Below, piece by piece: positions 11,060 through 24,052 of a DNA stretch of 64,000 nucleotides; within the stretch, counting starts at the first letter, position 1, and every line of letters begins with the position of its first letter. This DNA is from Scedosporium boydii (lineage: Eukaryota; Ascomycota; Sordariomycetes; Microascales; Microascaceae), in NCBI GenBank assembly GCA_002221725.1, contig NJFT01000106.1, positions 62,001 to 126,000 of the forward strand, given 5' to 3'. The translations under genes and the position numbers were made by a program. The notes under the pieces are model-generated. The model was not told the DNA's origin. It saw nothing but the letters and a program-made list of their open reading frames with translations, and did not search any database.

Positions 11060-13398
11060 GGTGATGAATGGAAGCGGGTGGTGGCGGGACAGCTGAGGGA
11101 TGGGTAGAGAGTTTGACACGTAGAGGCGCGCAAATGGGATTTGGACGAGCGCTGTATCAATATTCCGGTAGGAAGACACGAAACGAAGGTCGTAGATGGA
11201 CGATGAGGGAAGAGTTCGCGATGAATCGGAGACGTTGGGTTCGTGTCTTTTTAGTGATGCTGTTTTGGAAGGCTGAGGATTTGCTCCCGTCAGACAATGC
11301 TCATGTGTAGGCGTCAATGGGAAACGCAAGCTTTGGGTTTGGGTAATTACATAAGCTTCGACGACCTTCGAAGCTTCAGCTTTACTTTGTACTGGCAGGT
11401 GGTTACGGCCGTTGTCACTTTACAAGTACCGTTTTTGAAGTCTGGACCGGATAAAGTTCATCCCGCTGAGTCATCAAAACCCAGCACAGTGTCGGTGAGC
11501 GATGCACTAACAAGGGTGACCATCACGTGAAGGAGAGCCCCACTTCAACTCACGCCGGCCCAGACCGATCAGACCTCCTCAACCAAAATATGTGAGGCTA
11601 GAACATTGAAACTCCCCCAGGCAGAGGCAGGGCGACATGTGGGGCGGAAATTATCGGAGGCTTGATTGGCCGATTTCGTCATGGCCTTGGATCAGTGGTG
11701 GCAAGGGTGCCGGGATGGGGCGCACGGCGATTGGTCCAGGTGCGTCAGGATCCCCAATACGCTAGGCTGGGGCAGGTCTGCAACGATTGATGATGAGCAG
11801 AGCTCCCCCTCGGGCCTTGGGTCTGTTTACGAAGTACTTGTCTGTGAAAATTCCAGCCCAGTTTGACGATGCCCTAATTGAAGAGCCCGAATATTGAATA
11901 GGTTAGGTAGCGATAGTGTTTGGCAGCACCATCACTTCCTTCGACTTTAAGCCTGCTCTACCCCGTACTCCGTACTTCGTAGTCGGCGGGTTTGGTCCAT
12001 CCACCGCAGCCGGAAGAAGGGCCCCATCGATCCTGTTGGGTGGATGTGGGGGGTCCTTTCCTCAAATCAATGCACCATCTCGATGACAGCACACCAAACT
12101 TGACCAACAGAGGACCCCACTTTTCCGTATCAGTACCTTGCAGACCACGCAGCTGACCGCCATTGGACATGTACACTGAACAAGAGACGTACTTGGATCT
12201 GTCCAATTACGACATGTACAATTGTACGAGGCATGAAAGTCCCGCCATCACCGCATCGGCCGGGAAGGAGTCATCAGGCTTCCAATACTTGCCTTGGTCC
12301 TTTGAGCAGGTGCCTAGGCCGACCACCAAGTTGTGCCAACTGGGCTGGGCTGGACTGGACCTGTATCAGGCTTCCTCAAGTTTGCTATATGTCTCTCCCA
12401 GAGTGGACAATTGAGAATGTGGATAGCCGGCCAGCTGGACAAGTTGGAGACAATGGAGTGACTTGGGCATGCCAGGCCAACCCAGTTTGAGGCCAGCCCA
12501 GACAGACCAAACACCAGCCATGCATCTTGCATCTACAGTGCAAGTGCGACCTGCAAGTGCAAGTGCAAGCGTGGTATTCCTGCCTTTGTTGGCGCCGCAC
12601 TGCTGCTGCACTGTTGCGTGGTGTTACCTCTTCTGTATACCTCTTCCGTCAATGATTCAATCATACTTTGTACATCTCACTTCGTACATCTCCTAATGCA
12701 GATGTTCCAATTGTCTAAAGTCCCTCTTCTCTCTCTTCAATGTTCCCAAGTAAAACTATCTGCCTGCAATTTGCCCCCAACGTGTGACCACCTCCATTTG
12801 ACTTGAATCTCTGTTGTGTCGATCTGCAGACGCCATCTTCAATCAAACTTAGAACTTTAAATACCCAAACCATCTTTTGTCGTCCCAAGTCTTCCTACCC
12901 TACCTATCTACATATCTACATGCAATCTAGAGCCTGACTTCTTTGCCTTCTTTCATATATATCTCTCGTCTCCCACTTTTGTCATCTTGTCGTCCTCTTC
13001 CTTTCTTCTTCCAACAAGGAGTTGAGTTCTTTTTCGTCTGCTTTATGGTAGCTTGGTTCTGGTTAATCATTGATATCTGAACCCTTCATTGTTACCTGCT
13101 TCATCTTAATCTCCAGACTCTCTTGATTATTTGTCTTATCATCTTGCTTGCTTCCACCCCTCCACCGAACCCCTCCAAATTCCTAGATTGCTTCCTCCTT
13201 GATTGGGACCCTGACCAAATTGAGGATTGGCACTGCGATCCATACAACCCACATTTCAACTACTTTAAACTTCCCTGGTTTTATTGTACCTCCTCCTCTT
13301 CCACTGTCCTTGACTCCCATTAAACTTTGTCTGCCTCCTTTACTCTCTACCGTTCCCTCCGAATCCGCAACCCCTCATCTACGCACCTACCACCCACG
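11060..13398. other. divergent intergenic region between rpt3 and the 13399 gene
   Basis: Non-coding by eye. It holds two copies of the dispersed 9-mer (11828 and 11973, the latter preceded by a GTACTCC variant), direct GTGCAA repeats near 12540-12570, GGGCTG/GGACTG runs near 12342-12360, and a long pyrimidine-rich leader before 13399. No RNA gene recognised. Confidence 0.5.
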
Positions 13399-14063
13399 AT
13401 GTCGTCCGAGTCGATTACGATCCCTTCGGGTCTCTCCAACCCGAGCACCCCGTACAGCTCCAACGAGAAGTCCCCCTCCGGGAGCTCCTCTTCGTCGCCC
13501 TACTATCGATCTCCCCAGACTCCTTCGCCGGCGTCCAAGTCCCAGGGACGGAAGGCCACTCATACCCGCCGACCAAGCCTCCTGAGTATGCACCTTCCGC
13601 ATAGCCTCGTCCCTGATCCGAGTGACATGTGACTGAACTGACCATTTCCGCAGGTCCTGCCATCTCCAAGCAAGAGTGCACCGTAATCAACATTGGCGAC
13701 CCCGAAGGCCCTCCCCGTTTGGTAAGCTTCAATCATTTCCCCAAATCAAGACTGGCCGCCATTGCCTCGGGAACATAACTAAGACATTGAACCTCTAGAT
13801 CTCCTACCTCTCGTCCGGCCAAGGCTTCGCTTGGAACCCAGGTGAGTAGTCCGAACCACCCCCGAGCCTGCCCCGACCCACCCGCATCTCCGACTATGAC
13901 TCGATCTTGGAGACCGTGACAATAACTAACGTGAAGCGACCCCACAGAAATCTTCCTCCCGTCCTACATCGACTATGACTACGTCCCGCTCGAGAACCGA
14001 CGAGACCCCATCCACGAAATTTACCTCACCGACGAGGAGGCTCAGATGATGCTTCCGCAATAA
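13399..14063 (+). CDS. small four-exon protein of unknown function
   Basis: Exons 13399-13585, 13654-13721, 13799-13841 and 13948-14063 join in frame to 137 residues. The N-terminal half is Ser/Pro/Thr-rich and looks disordered. The C-terminal half is compact and acidic (an INIGDPEGPPRLISYL stretch, then GFAWNPEIFLPSYIDYDY and a DEEAQMMLPQ end), the part most likely to be conserved. All three introns have GT-AG ends with good donors (gtatgc, gtaagc, gtgagt). No signal peptide or membrane segment. I do not recognise a family. The unusually long pyrimidine-rich leader suggests a well-expressed gene. Confidence refers to the gene model; function is not assigned. Confidence 0.75.
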
Positions 14064-15542
14064 GTGCGTCTTGTCCTTCCTACGATGACGGTACATATGA
14101 TTTGAACGAAACTTTTCTTGGTGCACACACACTTCCGACTTCGATATACATGGCTACGCTTCGTTTTTAGACGGTCTTTTCTCACGACTCGATTTTCGCT
14201 TTTTTTTTTTTCACCCTTTCGACGATTGCTTGTTTTTCATCGACCACTTGATTTTTCCATTTTCCCCTTGGTACTTTTCACCGGGTTCCTTTTGGTGTTT
14301 CTACTCTGGCCTCTCGAGGACGTCATGGGCGTTATGGTTCATATCCACTCTCGGTGAGCTCACCGCAGCTCACCATTTCCCGGTGCAAGGGCATTCTTTT
14401 CTTGCCGTACTTCGTACGAGCTGTGCAAGGCGGAGGAGTAAATCGTTTCTTGGAGTTTCTTGAGGATTTTTCAAAACACACCATATTTCTTTTCTTCCCC
14501 AAATTCCCCCATTCCCGTTGCTACTTGAACATATATCCCTCTCTTTCACAAGCCCCCTCGCCTCTTACTCCTTGGTATTTTTCTAGGCTTGAACCTGGCG
14601 TTCGGAGGAAATGGGGTTTTTGCTTCATGAATGATGTATCTATTTTGATTTTTTTTTTCTTTTTTTTTTTTTTCTCCCCACCCAATCTTTCTTTTCACAT
14701 CACCAATCTTGCAAACAATATTCAGCTTGCTATCTTTCTCACTGCATCTTCTTCTCACCCCTTCGTGCTTCGTGGTTGGGCCTTTTTCTTTGCGGGCCCA
14801 TCTTTGTTCCCTCCACCCCGAGACTCGACTTTCCGATCTCACTTTCCTGGAGGCGGAGTCTCAATAGATAGTCCCAGCTAGACCAATACATGTACCACCG
14901 ATTCAAGTTCACAAGTTCCAATGAGTTCTATTCAAACATCACTTTTGACGCAATGGACATTTTAAAAAAAAACAGTCGTCGTGTACAACGACATCTTGAT
15001 ATTGGTTATGACTCAAAAATTCGAGCCCTAAAAGCAAAACCGAACATATAACACTAAGATATCTCCCAAAAGCAGCAGGTTGAACGGCTCAAAAAATAAT
15101 ATCCCTTCCCTTCCCAATTTCCTTCCCCCTCGGTTGCCCAAATGTTTAACATAAGAAAAAAAAAAGTTTAAAAATAACAAGGAGGATTGTTGAAGGGGGG
15201 CCGTTCATTTTCTTGTTTTGAAATGTTGTTGTGTCAGAAACCAACGCCTATGTTTTTTTCCACCCGCCCGCCTCCCGTGTTGGACCATGCATTTGTTGAG
15301 TTTATTGGTTTATGCAAAAAGGAAAGGAAAAAAAAAAGACAAGAAGAGAGAAGAAAACTCCTTTCCGTTTGTGGGTGGATGATGATAAGACCTCTGTTGA
15401 AGAGAGGTTATGAGAGCCATTGTAGCTCGAGATGGATAGAGTAGAAAATAAGTAATGGAGAGAGTAAGTGTGTGATTGTGCGAAAAGCGCTAGATCACCG
15501 TGGCCAGTAGCGTAGTAAACGGGACTACATAAAGTCAAGGGT
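14064..15542. other. intergenic region (3' ends of the 13399 gene and shmt)
   Basis: Convergent tails. Contains a copy of the 9-mer at 14408, several T runs (about 14200 and 14650-14672) and A runs (about 15155 and 15328). No coding frame with family features. Confidence 0.55.
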
Positions 15543-17214
15543 TTAGATACCAGCATCGTGCCTCCAGCCCTCAACGGGAAGAGGGAAGGAAGAGCTCCAA
15601 GCAGCAATCTCCTTCTTGAGCTCATTGATCCTGGCAACCTCGCCGCTAGCGACCTTCGCCTTGAAATCCTTGAGCTTGTTCGCCTCCTTGGGAAGACCAG
15701 CCTGGATCTCCTTGCACAGCTTGACGGTCTCGTCAATGTACTCAGCGACGCGCTCAAAGTCGGCCTGGTTGAAGCCACGGCTGGTCATGGCGGGGGTACC
15801 GATACGGATACCACAGGGGGTAAGGGCGCTCTTGTCACCGGGGATGGAGTTCTTGTTGCAAGCGATGTTGATGCGCTCGAGGACGGCCTCTACGCGGGCG
15901 CCGTCGAGGCTGTGCTGGCGGAGGTCGAGGAGGACCATGTGGCTGTCGGTGCCGTCGGAGACGAGCTTGTGGCCGAGGGCCTTGAACTTGTTCTCGAGGG
16001 CCTTGGCGTTATCGACGACCTGCTGCTGGTAGGCCTTGAACTCGGGGCTGGCGGCCTGCTTGAGGGCGACGGCGAGGGCGGTGATGGTGTGGTTGTGGGG
16101 ACCGCCCTGGTGGCCGGGGAACACGGAGAAGTTGATGGGGCCCTCGAGGTCGTAGAGGATCTCCTTGCCGGTCTTGGGGTCGGTGGAGCGCACGCCCTTG
16201 CGGAAGAAAATCATGGCGCCGCGGGGGCCACGGAGAGACTTGTGGGTCGTGGTGGTGACGATGTCGGCGTACTCGAAGGGCGAGGGGATGACGCCGGCGG
16301 CGATGAGGCCGGAGATGTGGGCCATGTCGACGACGAGGTAGGCGCCGACCGAGTCGGCGATCTGGCGCATGCGGGCATAGTCGATGAGACGGCAGTAGGC
16401 GGAGGTACCGGCGACGAGAACCTTGGGGCGGAAGAGGATGGCGTTCTTGGCGAGGGTATCATAGTCAATGATGCCGGTCTCGAGGTCGACCCTGTAGGGC
16501 ATGGTCTCGAAGTAGGTGGAGACAGCAGAGATCCTGCAAGAGCGACATCGTAGGTTAGTAATCAAGAGAGCAATTTTTTGGGGGCGGGTTTTCCCAACCC
16601 ATTGCTTTGCTTTCCCCAGCTGCACCGCGAGCGGGGATGAGGGGAGGGGGAATGCAGGGATGACTCACTTCCTGGCAGGGGTCTGGTAACCGTGGCTAAG
16701 ATGGCCACCGTGGGGGAGATCAAGACCCATCAGACGGCCGTGAACAGGCATGATGGCCTGGTAGACCTGGAGGTTGGCAGGGCTGCCGCTGAGGCACTGG
16801 ACGTTGACGCCCCACTTCTCGGGGTCGAGGTTGAAGGCGGCGAGGGCACGCTTCTGGCAGAGAAGCTCGATCTCGTCGATGTGCTCGTTACCACCGTAGT
16901 AACGGGCGCCGGGGTAGCCCTCGGAGTACTTGTTGGACATGGGGGAGCCGAGGGCGTCGAAGACGGCACGGGAGGTGACGTTCTCCGAAGCGATGAGGAT
17001 GATGGACTCGCGCTGACGCTGGACCTCATTCTTCATGATCTCGGCGACCTCGGGGTCGGAGTCGAGGAGAGACTTCTCCAGCATCTGGACGGAAGGTTAG
17101 AAAACTGTCACGCGTGAGGAATGGGAGCCGCGTCGATGTGGACAGCAGCGGATGGGGGGATAGACGAACCTCCTTGTGAGATGCTGGGAGAGCGTAGTGA
17201 GTTTCAGAAGACAT
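15543..17214 (-). CDS. shmt: serine hydroxymethyltransferase, probably cytosolic
   Basis: Exons 17214-17170, 17084-16669 and 16533-15543 join to 483 residues, the usual length for the cytosolic enzyme; no mitochondrial presequence is visible (the protein starts [15 protein letters not shown]). It interconverts serine plus tetrahydrofolate with glycine plus 5,10-methylene-tetrahydrofolate, using PLP. Visible motifs: the early [13 protein letters not shown] substrate loop, [13 protein letters not shown], and the PLP-lysine motif [13 protein letters not shown] with the Schiff-base lysine at about K252. The first exon is only 15 codons long. The exon junctions restore conserved sequence ([13 protein letters not shown]). 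Antisense frames in the last exon are open but are shadows of strong codon bias. Confidence 0.95.
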
Positions 17215-18630
17215 TTTGCTTGTGGGAGGGGGAATTGGACTGAATTGGGACGAAGGAAGAAAAAGGGAAGATGAGAAGAGAGGAAGAGAAGTAGGAGAGG
17301 GGAGGATGATGATAAAATAAGAGACAGGAAAGGATGAGGAGAAGAAGAAAGAAAGAAGAAAAAAAAAGGTAAGGAAAATTGCTCTCCGAGCTAGGAGGTC
17401 TAAGAGGTAAGGTAACAAGGAAAAAAATTCTACAGTGGTGTTGACTCGGAGAAGCAAAAGCAGAGCAGAACCTGGGCGGTGGGAAATCTTTTTCCTTCCT
17501 CACCAATGCGCTTGCTCAATCCGATTTTTGGTGTCTTCGAATTTTTGGTTTGGTGGGGGCGGGGAAGTACCTCGCTCCCTTTGATTGATGGAGAAGTACT
17601 TGTTGACGAAGACTGGCGGGGGCGGGGGAGGGGCAAACCGCAGAGGTACAATTGAGGTGTTGCGAAGTCCCAAGGTGGGGTAAGACTGAACAAGAAGAGT
17701 CAAAGATGTACACCGAATGAAGTGTACCTCAGTTCTAGTTGAGCTCTCTCGAATTGATAAATTCGACTGTTATTAATAACTCATATTCTTGATTTGTGAA
17801 CAACACAAAAACATTGGGCATAACTCGAAGATTCCAAGTACAATTGTACTTGAGTGTGTTTCATGGGCATTTTTTGCGGCAGCTCTGATCTCCAACCTCG
17901 CTCATTTACCATCTCGAGGGACTTCGAAGGTGTAAGAGCTGACTATGGATACTTCTCATCTCACATCAGATGGTTCACGCGATATTAACAGAGCATCATC
18001 CTTAGCTCAAGCTCTGTCGTCGTCTTCAATGGTTGGCTAGCTCTCCGTCCAACCCCATAAGTACTAGCACAAGCCAACAAGGTTCCGTTTAGATCGACAC
18101 TGAATATCACAGGACCCTTAATATTATTACCCAAATACCTCAACACAAACCCTAAGTGCATACTCATTTGCGAGTATCAAGTAGTTTTGTTCGAGGTATA
18201 GGAGCAGGGTGCCGCTGAATGCAGCAGTATTGAGGAATCAGGTTTGAGCATTGAAGTCATCCCCGCTCCCAGCTTATCCGATTGCGGATTGAGAGAAATA
18301 AGGGACCCATGACTGGTTGGCAGTGATTGCCATGAGACGACAGACTTTGGCAGCTGTTGTTCAAGTGGGAGGAACTTGCATGAAGTTGATGCAAGAACAA
18401 GCACGGTTAGACACGTGGTGATAAGCCCGATAAGCCACCCCGCCAAAGCAGCATGGGTCCCAAGTAAACAAATCAGCATGCATTCAGTGACCTCTCAAGG
18501 CCAAGACGATTTAAACAGACCGGCAAAGACGGGTGACCCTCCCATCCCAACATAAGAAGAAATATCCCGACGAAAGCCCCCAATTCGAACACTAGCATTA
18601 GTCCTCATATGGATACGCCCACCACAAATC
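17215..18630. other. divergent region between shmt and mis14
   Basis: Promoter side of both genes. An A/G-rich stretch on the plus strand (17260-17380) is the pyrimidine-rich leader of shmt. No further gene supported. Confidence 0.5.
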
Positions 18631-19417
18631 ATGGACGACTCAGCCCACCGAAAAATCGAGCTCCAAGACCCCGAAGACCTCTCCTTCCTCATCGCCAACG
18701 TCCGACGCGCCGCCCGCGAACGCATCGACGAGGCCTTCCCCCCCGTCAATAGAGCTGACGGTGAGGAAGACCAGCTGCGTTTACAAATAGAAGCACTCGT
18801 CAATGACGTGCGTTCCTCCCCCATTCTTCTTGGAACCTCTTTTTTTTCCACCTTTCCAACCACTCGGGCTAACCGCTGGCAATGCGCAGTACATAACAAA
18901 AACATTCACCCTCGCCGCCCCGAACCTCTCCATAAACGGCCTCCCCGTAGACGCCCAAACCTACCTCTCCCCCTCCCAACCCTCCAACTCCACCGCACCG
19001 CCAGTAGTCTACGAACCCTTCAACGACAAGATGCACCAACGCGTGCTCGACCTCGCCCGCGAAGAAGAAGACCTCCTCGCCGAAATCGCCTCCCTGAAGC
19101 AGAAAATCCCCGGGCGCGTGGCGGCCGCGTACTCCGAGACGCTGCGCGAGGGCCTCGGCGCCGACGAGGTTGCGTTGGAGGAGCGGGCGCGGGAGGTTTG
19201 TTCCGAGGCGGGGACGAGGGTTGGCGAGGCTGGTAAGGGGGTTTTGGATGTTGAGAGCGCTGTGAAGGCGAAAGGAGGGGAAGGGGGGGATGTGGAGGAA
19301 GTTTGGAAGGGGCTTGTGGAGGGGTTGGAGAGGTTGAAGAGGGAGATGCCGGCTGCTGTGGCGAAGATGGAGAGGGCGAGAGTTGCGGGGGAGTATGTTA
19401 TTACGCAGGGGAGGTGA
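18631..19417 (+). CDS. mis14: kinetochore protein Mis14/Nsl1 (Mis12 complex)
   Basis: Exons 18631-18807 and 18890-19417 join to 234 residues. The N-terminus has the Mis14 signature: IELQDPEDLSFLIANVRRAA, then a segment ending with NDYITKTFTLAAPNLSINGL across the intron junction. The rest is mostly helical and Glu/Arg-rich, predicted coiled coil. Mis14/Nsl1 is a subunit of the four-protein Mis12/MIND complex that links centromeric chromatin to the Ndc80 complex. Length fits ascomycete homologues. The C-terminal third has a marked shift to G-rich codons on the coding strand, which I read as compositional drift. Family call from motif memory; an HMM search against Mis14 would settle it. Confidence 0.82.
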
Positions 19418-20049
19418 AGAAGGGAAGCGTTGATGATGGGGGATGAGGATGGTGTTTTGTGGGGTGAGGCGTCTGGGATTTATGATGGGGCCCGGCCCAT
19501 TTGGCGTTTACGGTTTTATTTGATGTTTTCTACTTCCAGATGATGGGCTTTTTCCGAACAGCCAGGTTGGACTTAAGGCTACCTCGAGGCGTTGGTGGAT
19601 GTCAACGGAGGGCAGTCTGGATCATGCTCTGTATGCGTCAATACTCTTCTATTTCACAAAAGGCACGACGCAACTATGAAAACCACTGATACCCTCAATA
19701 GAATCTTCTTTATATGTATAAACTACTCAATATCCCTCCTATCGAAATTGCACCCGTTCCCCAAACTCTCGCTTTCAAGTTTCCCCAAACCGAAAACCCC
19801 CCGAGAAAAAAGATAAGCGCAATTGTATTCAATCCAACACAAGCCATGACACGTTACGCCATGTTCAAAAAATAAAATGAAAAAGAAAGGCGGCTACTCG
19901 TTTTTTTGTTTCTTTAACCCATTGTAGCCCGTAGCCTTTTCTTCAGCTTCTTAAATTACTCGTCACAAGAAACAAAAAGCACGCAAGACACAACGACTCC
20001 GTTCCAGCCAGGGTCTCAATCCCCGTCCGCAACGGTGTGTCTCGGCACC
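19418..20049. other. intergenic tails of mis14 and sec14
   Basis: Convergent 3' regions, A/T-rich in parts. No additional feature seen. Confidence 0.55.
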
Positions 20050-21521
20050 TTAAGCAGGAGCAGTAGCCTTAGCGCCCTCTGCAGGAGCAACACCCTCAGC
20101 GGGGACAGGTATCTCGACGACACCCTCGGCAGGGGCAGGGGCAGGGGCATCACCCTCAACCTTCTCCTCCTTCTGGCCATCCGTCTCCCACTTAGCAGGC
20201 TTCGACCACTCCTTCTCCCTCCAAGGCCCCATATCGCTAAGCTGGCAGCCACCCTCGCACTTACACGTACCGCCAAACTCGACGGGGAGGTTCTCGGCGG
20301 GCACCTGCTTGAGGAGCTCGGCCTGGTAGCCGCCGCCGAGGATATGGATCTTCTGGACGGTGACGGGGTCGATCCAGCCCTTGACGACGGACCAGACGGT
20401 GGAGAAGCCCCAGGGGGCGTTGATGAGGTAGAGGCGGCCGAGGCGCTCGGGGTAGTAGTTTTGCGAGAGGGCCGAGGCCTGGCGGATGTGCGAGTAGACC
20501 TGGGGCACCTTGGTCAGGGTGACGCCCTTGAGGTCCATGATGGTGCAGCAGGTCTCGAGGAGGTGGCCGGATTTACGCGAGCAGGCGGGCAGGCGGGGGT
20601 CGGCGAGGCGCTCGTATTCGACAGCGAGGTTGGTCAGCATTCGGTCGGAGGAGGTGATTTTGTACATGGCGGTTAGGTCGATGCCGCCAAGCTGCTCGAT
20701 GTAGACTGGCCGACCGTCCTGTGAGGGAGGAGAGAGTTAGGTGTGTGTTCTTAGACGAAGGTGGGATAAGGTGGGATAAGGGGGAAAGGGTGGAAAGGGG
20801 GGTGGGAACTACGTGTCCATACCTTATCCGTCTTGTGGTAGTACTGAGGGTAGTACTTGAACATCTCCTCCTTCTCGACGAAGTCCCAGGTGGGCACGAG
20901 GTCGTCGAGGTTGATCTCGGCTCTCCAGGCCTCGCAGTCCATGAACCTGTAGAAACAGACCGCCCAAATGTTAGCTCCTGGCGGTCTTGCGAAGTCCTCC
21001 TTTCTGGTGTTGTTTCCGGGCCATCGGACACGAGAGTCGGGGGTTATGGGAGAGGGGGGAAAGAGCCTACATCTTCTTAGAGGCCATGACGTCGAACTTC
21101 CTCGCGCGCAAGAACCGCAACTGTGAGAAACCAAAAGCCATGTTAGCCAAAGCGCCCCAAAAAATTCACGCAAAAAAATCGTAGAAAACCTTATCAACTA
21201 AAGTCCTCCGAGGTCACCGAGCCCGACTCAAGAACGATCCAGCTTCCTCCTCGTATGCCTCAACCAAAGCTATGATCAACTCCCTTCCCACATCCCCCTT
21301 CGACCCTCCCACCTGGTATTTCCACACCCCCTTTCATCCAATCTCAAACTTACCAGAGTCAGAGTATCCAGCCGCTTAGTGTAGCCCTCAGCCTCAAGCA
21401 ACATGCGCAACTGATGCACCTGCGCCTGCTCCTCAGGCTTCAAGTGTCCCGGGTGGCCGGGCGCAGGCACCGGGGCCGTCGTGGGGAAGTCGTAGTCGTC
21501 GTACTTGGGATCGAGCTCCAT
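20050..21521 (-). CDS. sec14: Sec14-type phosphatidylinositol/phosphatidylcholine transfer protein
   Basis: Four exons (21521-21354, 21120-21071, 20946-20823, 20718-20050) give 336 residues. N-terminal CRAL-TRIO-N helices carry LRFLRARKFDV, then the lipid-binding CRAL-TRIO domain with YCEQLGG-like YIEQLGGIDL, TIMDLKG, NYYPERLGRLYLINAPWGF, and LPVEFGG near its end. Sec14 exchanges PI and PC between membranes and supports Golgi secretion through PI4P. The C-terminal ~45 residues are an Ala/Pro/Glu-rich tail with repeated PAEG units, not part of the fold. The second exon is only 50 nt; it was placed because it restores LRARKFDV and both splice sites. Whether this is the essential Golgi Sec14 or a paralogue (Sfh type) cannot be told from one window, but the length and motifs favour Sec14. 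Confidence 0.9.
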
Positions 21522-22764
21522 GGTGGGCGTGGGGGGCGTAGCAGCAACGAAGGGGAGAGGCGGGAGGAGAAGAAACGAGAGGGGGGGTTATCTCGGGGTT
21601 TTTGTTTTCTAGTTTAAGGGGGCGAGGGAAGGGGGAAGAAGGGGCAAAAAGAAAGGAGAGAAATTGCTTTAAAAAAATGTTTGGGCTGATGGGATAAAGG
21701 TGGATTTGGATCGGTGTGAGGATTCAATACTTTTAGATTGTACGGAGGAATAGTGAGGGAGGGGTAAAATTGATGTACGAGTTTACGAATGTACAATTAC
21801 AACTGGATTTAATTGTTACCCAAGGAAAGGGGGCGGAGTTTGGAGGAGCACAGGTCCTAAGAGTCCCTGAACTCGCAGGGATCTCACGACGTTGAATGTC
21901 ACTGGTACGACGACGTCTGTCCAAGGTCCCCTGGTTCCGCTCACCTGGCACTGGCTGGCAGTGTTCATTCCGTTTTCATTTGGGGGGCGTTGAGAGCCTG
22001 TCTCGAGCCTGTGAACCCGTGGATCCGGTCACCGTCAGCAGCAGACGGATCCCACATGCACTAAATCGAAGGCTATGTTCGAAGTACACCGCATCAATTA
22101 GTCTTGATGGATCCCTTGTTTGAGATGTCGAGGCCAAAACTGCCTAAAAAAAGAAGAAGCGTGTATGGAGAGGCTGGTGAGAGTTTCACATATCCTCGAG
22201 AAGAAACTTAGACTTTCCAGGCTCGCGAATCTTGTGCAGAGTCCAACGGGACGATCTCCCTTGCCCCCCGTTATACTGTACCTGACTCCAGGTAGAACCG
22301 TTGCGGTTGTACAGGTACCTCATACATCTCGCATCGTCATCAACAACAACATAGAGCCCTCCATTTCCTTGTGACAATATTATTCCAGAGGCTCCACAAC
22401 GCAGACGCAGACTCGACGTAGATGCAGACTGACAAAGGCTATCGCCATGGCAGTCTGTCCAATGTTCCCAAGACACAGCAACACCCCTCATCTGCTGCCA
22501 GCTTACATCCAGCGTCTCCAATCGAATCGCCAACGAACCCACGTTTCGCCCTCGTTACACGAATCAGCAGCATGGCATCCAAACCAAGCTTCAGCCTCAA
22601 GTCACACTAGGCATCCATCTTCTGCATGCTTTCCTGATTTTTATACCCAATAAGCGAAACACGGAAGGGCATCTTTTTATACTCCTTTTACCAGAAGTTC
22701 CCAACACTCAAAAGTGGTATATGCTCCCAGAATTCCCCACTGACATCAAAAAACCCAGACACAT

Positions 22765-22814
<50 letters not shown>

Positions 22815-22822
22815 CAAGATAA
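21522..22822. other. intergenic region upstream of sec14, downstream of prefoldin gene
   Basis: Contains the sec14 promoter and pyrimidine-rich leader (minus strand) and, at its right edge, a long CA microsatellite. No coding frame supported. Confidence 0.5.
22768..22812. repeat. (CA)n dinucleotide microsatellite
   Basis: About 45 bp of uninterrupted AC repeats, starting 11 bp beyond the stop codon of the prefoldin gene, so it lies in its 3' untranslated region. Confidence 0.95.
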
Positions 22823-23908
22823 CTACGCCGCTTCCTTTCCTTTGCCTTTGCCCTTGCTCTTCTCCTCGTCCGCCTTCTCCTTGCGTTTCTGCACGACGTC
22901 CCAGTTGTATACCCGCGCCAACGCCACCTCCATTGTCTGTAAAATGTCGATCAGGAGCACACTCGGGGTAATTGCCGCGAAGGGTAGGGGGAGAAGAAAG
23001 AGAGAGAGAGAGAGAGGGAGAGAGGGAGAGGAACAAGCAATAGAAGAGAAAAAAGGGAAATCTTACCGTAATCTGCTCCCTCAAAAAGTCCAGGTCCTCC
23101 TCACAATTCGATAAAGTCTGCGTCGCCGTCGAAAGCTTGCCCTCGAGCAACTCCTCCGCTTCGTCGATGGGATAAGACAGCATAACGTTGGCCTGTAACG
23201 TATTTTCTCTCGTGTCAGCCACCCACCCCTAGTATATCCGTATGAAGTCGGGCTCTAGTTCATACCCCAAGCCAAATGTAAACCTCCTCGGTGGCTGGTA
23301 TCTGTGCCTTTGCGTATAGCGTATCGTTGAGTTCGAATGTTGTATCTAAGGGTTCCTCGTCGTCCTGCGGTGTTTCTTCAGGTATTAGCGATCTAGTCTC
23401 TCTACATAGTCGCCTTGAGAATCGAGGGGAGAAAAAAACAAGAAGAGGAAGAAAGAAAACTCACCTTCCTTAGCTTGAGGAACCGTACCGTCTCAAGAGT
23501 CTTTTTTATCTCAGGTATCTTCTCTTTCAGTCCGCCCGCCCTCTTCTGGAGATTCATCTCCATGAACTGGTATTTTCTGCTCTCGCCCAGACTTCACATC
23601 AGCGTGGGCGTCCTTCAAAAGAGCCCAAAAAGAGCTTCTCCCGCAGTAGCCCTAGCACCCAAGAAACCCCCCTTTTTCTCCGGGTATGCGAGGTCGCGAC
23701 GGGAAAATCGAGTAAAAGAAGAAAGTAGAAGAAAACGTACGATATCATCTCCTGGAAACTCCGCAGCGTAGGTTCCACCTCCTCTCGCGAACCAACATAG
23801 TCCTCAACGTTGTCTACGAACGGCGCAAAGGGAATACCGCGGGGATTCGTCGGGGGGCCTTTCGATCTGGTCGCATGGCAAAAGGGATTAGCATTTGTAT
23901 TGCAGCAG

Positions 23909-23940
<32 letters not shown>

Positions 23941-24052
23941 CAAGGCTCCTTTATTTCTATAGGAATCGAGAGCCAAGGGAAAGGAGAGGGGAGCACGAGA
24001 GCTCTTACGACTGGGCCGCCGACGAGGACGCCACCTTCGCGTCGGCCGACAT
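22823..24052 (-). CDS. pac10: prefoldin subunit 3 (Pac10/VBP1)
   Basis: Six exons (24052-24009, 23866-23741, 23576-23465, 23364-23266, 23192-23067, 22936-22823) join in frame to 206 residues. The alpha-class prefoldin pattern is clear: N-terminal coiled-coil helix (YQFMEMNLQKRAGGLKEKIP), a central beta-hairpin pair (FELNDTLYAKAQIP, VYIWLGANVMLSYPIDEA), and a C-terminal coiled-coil helix (LSTATQTLSNCEEDLDFLREQ) with a Lys/Glu-rich tail. Prefoldin captures nascent actin and tubulin and hands them to the CCT chaperonin. Six exons in 620 coding bases is high for this window. The fifth intron carries a (GA)n tract near 22997-23020. Every junction keeps the frame and restores conserved sequence, so the model is firm. 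Confidence 0.92.

Noticed and set aside
15558..16553. 331-codon antisense open frame across shmt
   Set aside because: Gly/Val/Glu/Asp-rich mirror of a strongly codon-biased gene; no motif, no splice continuity.
20035..20676. 213-codon antisense open frame across sec14
   Set aside because: Shadow of the GC-rich coding strand; composition without domain features.
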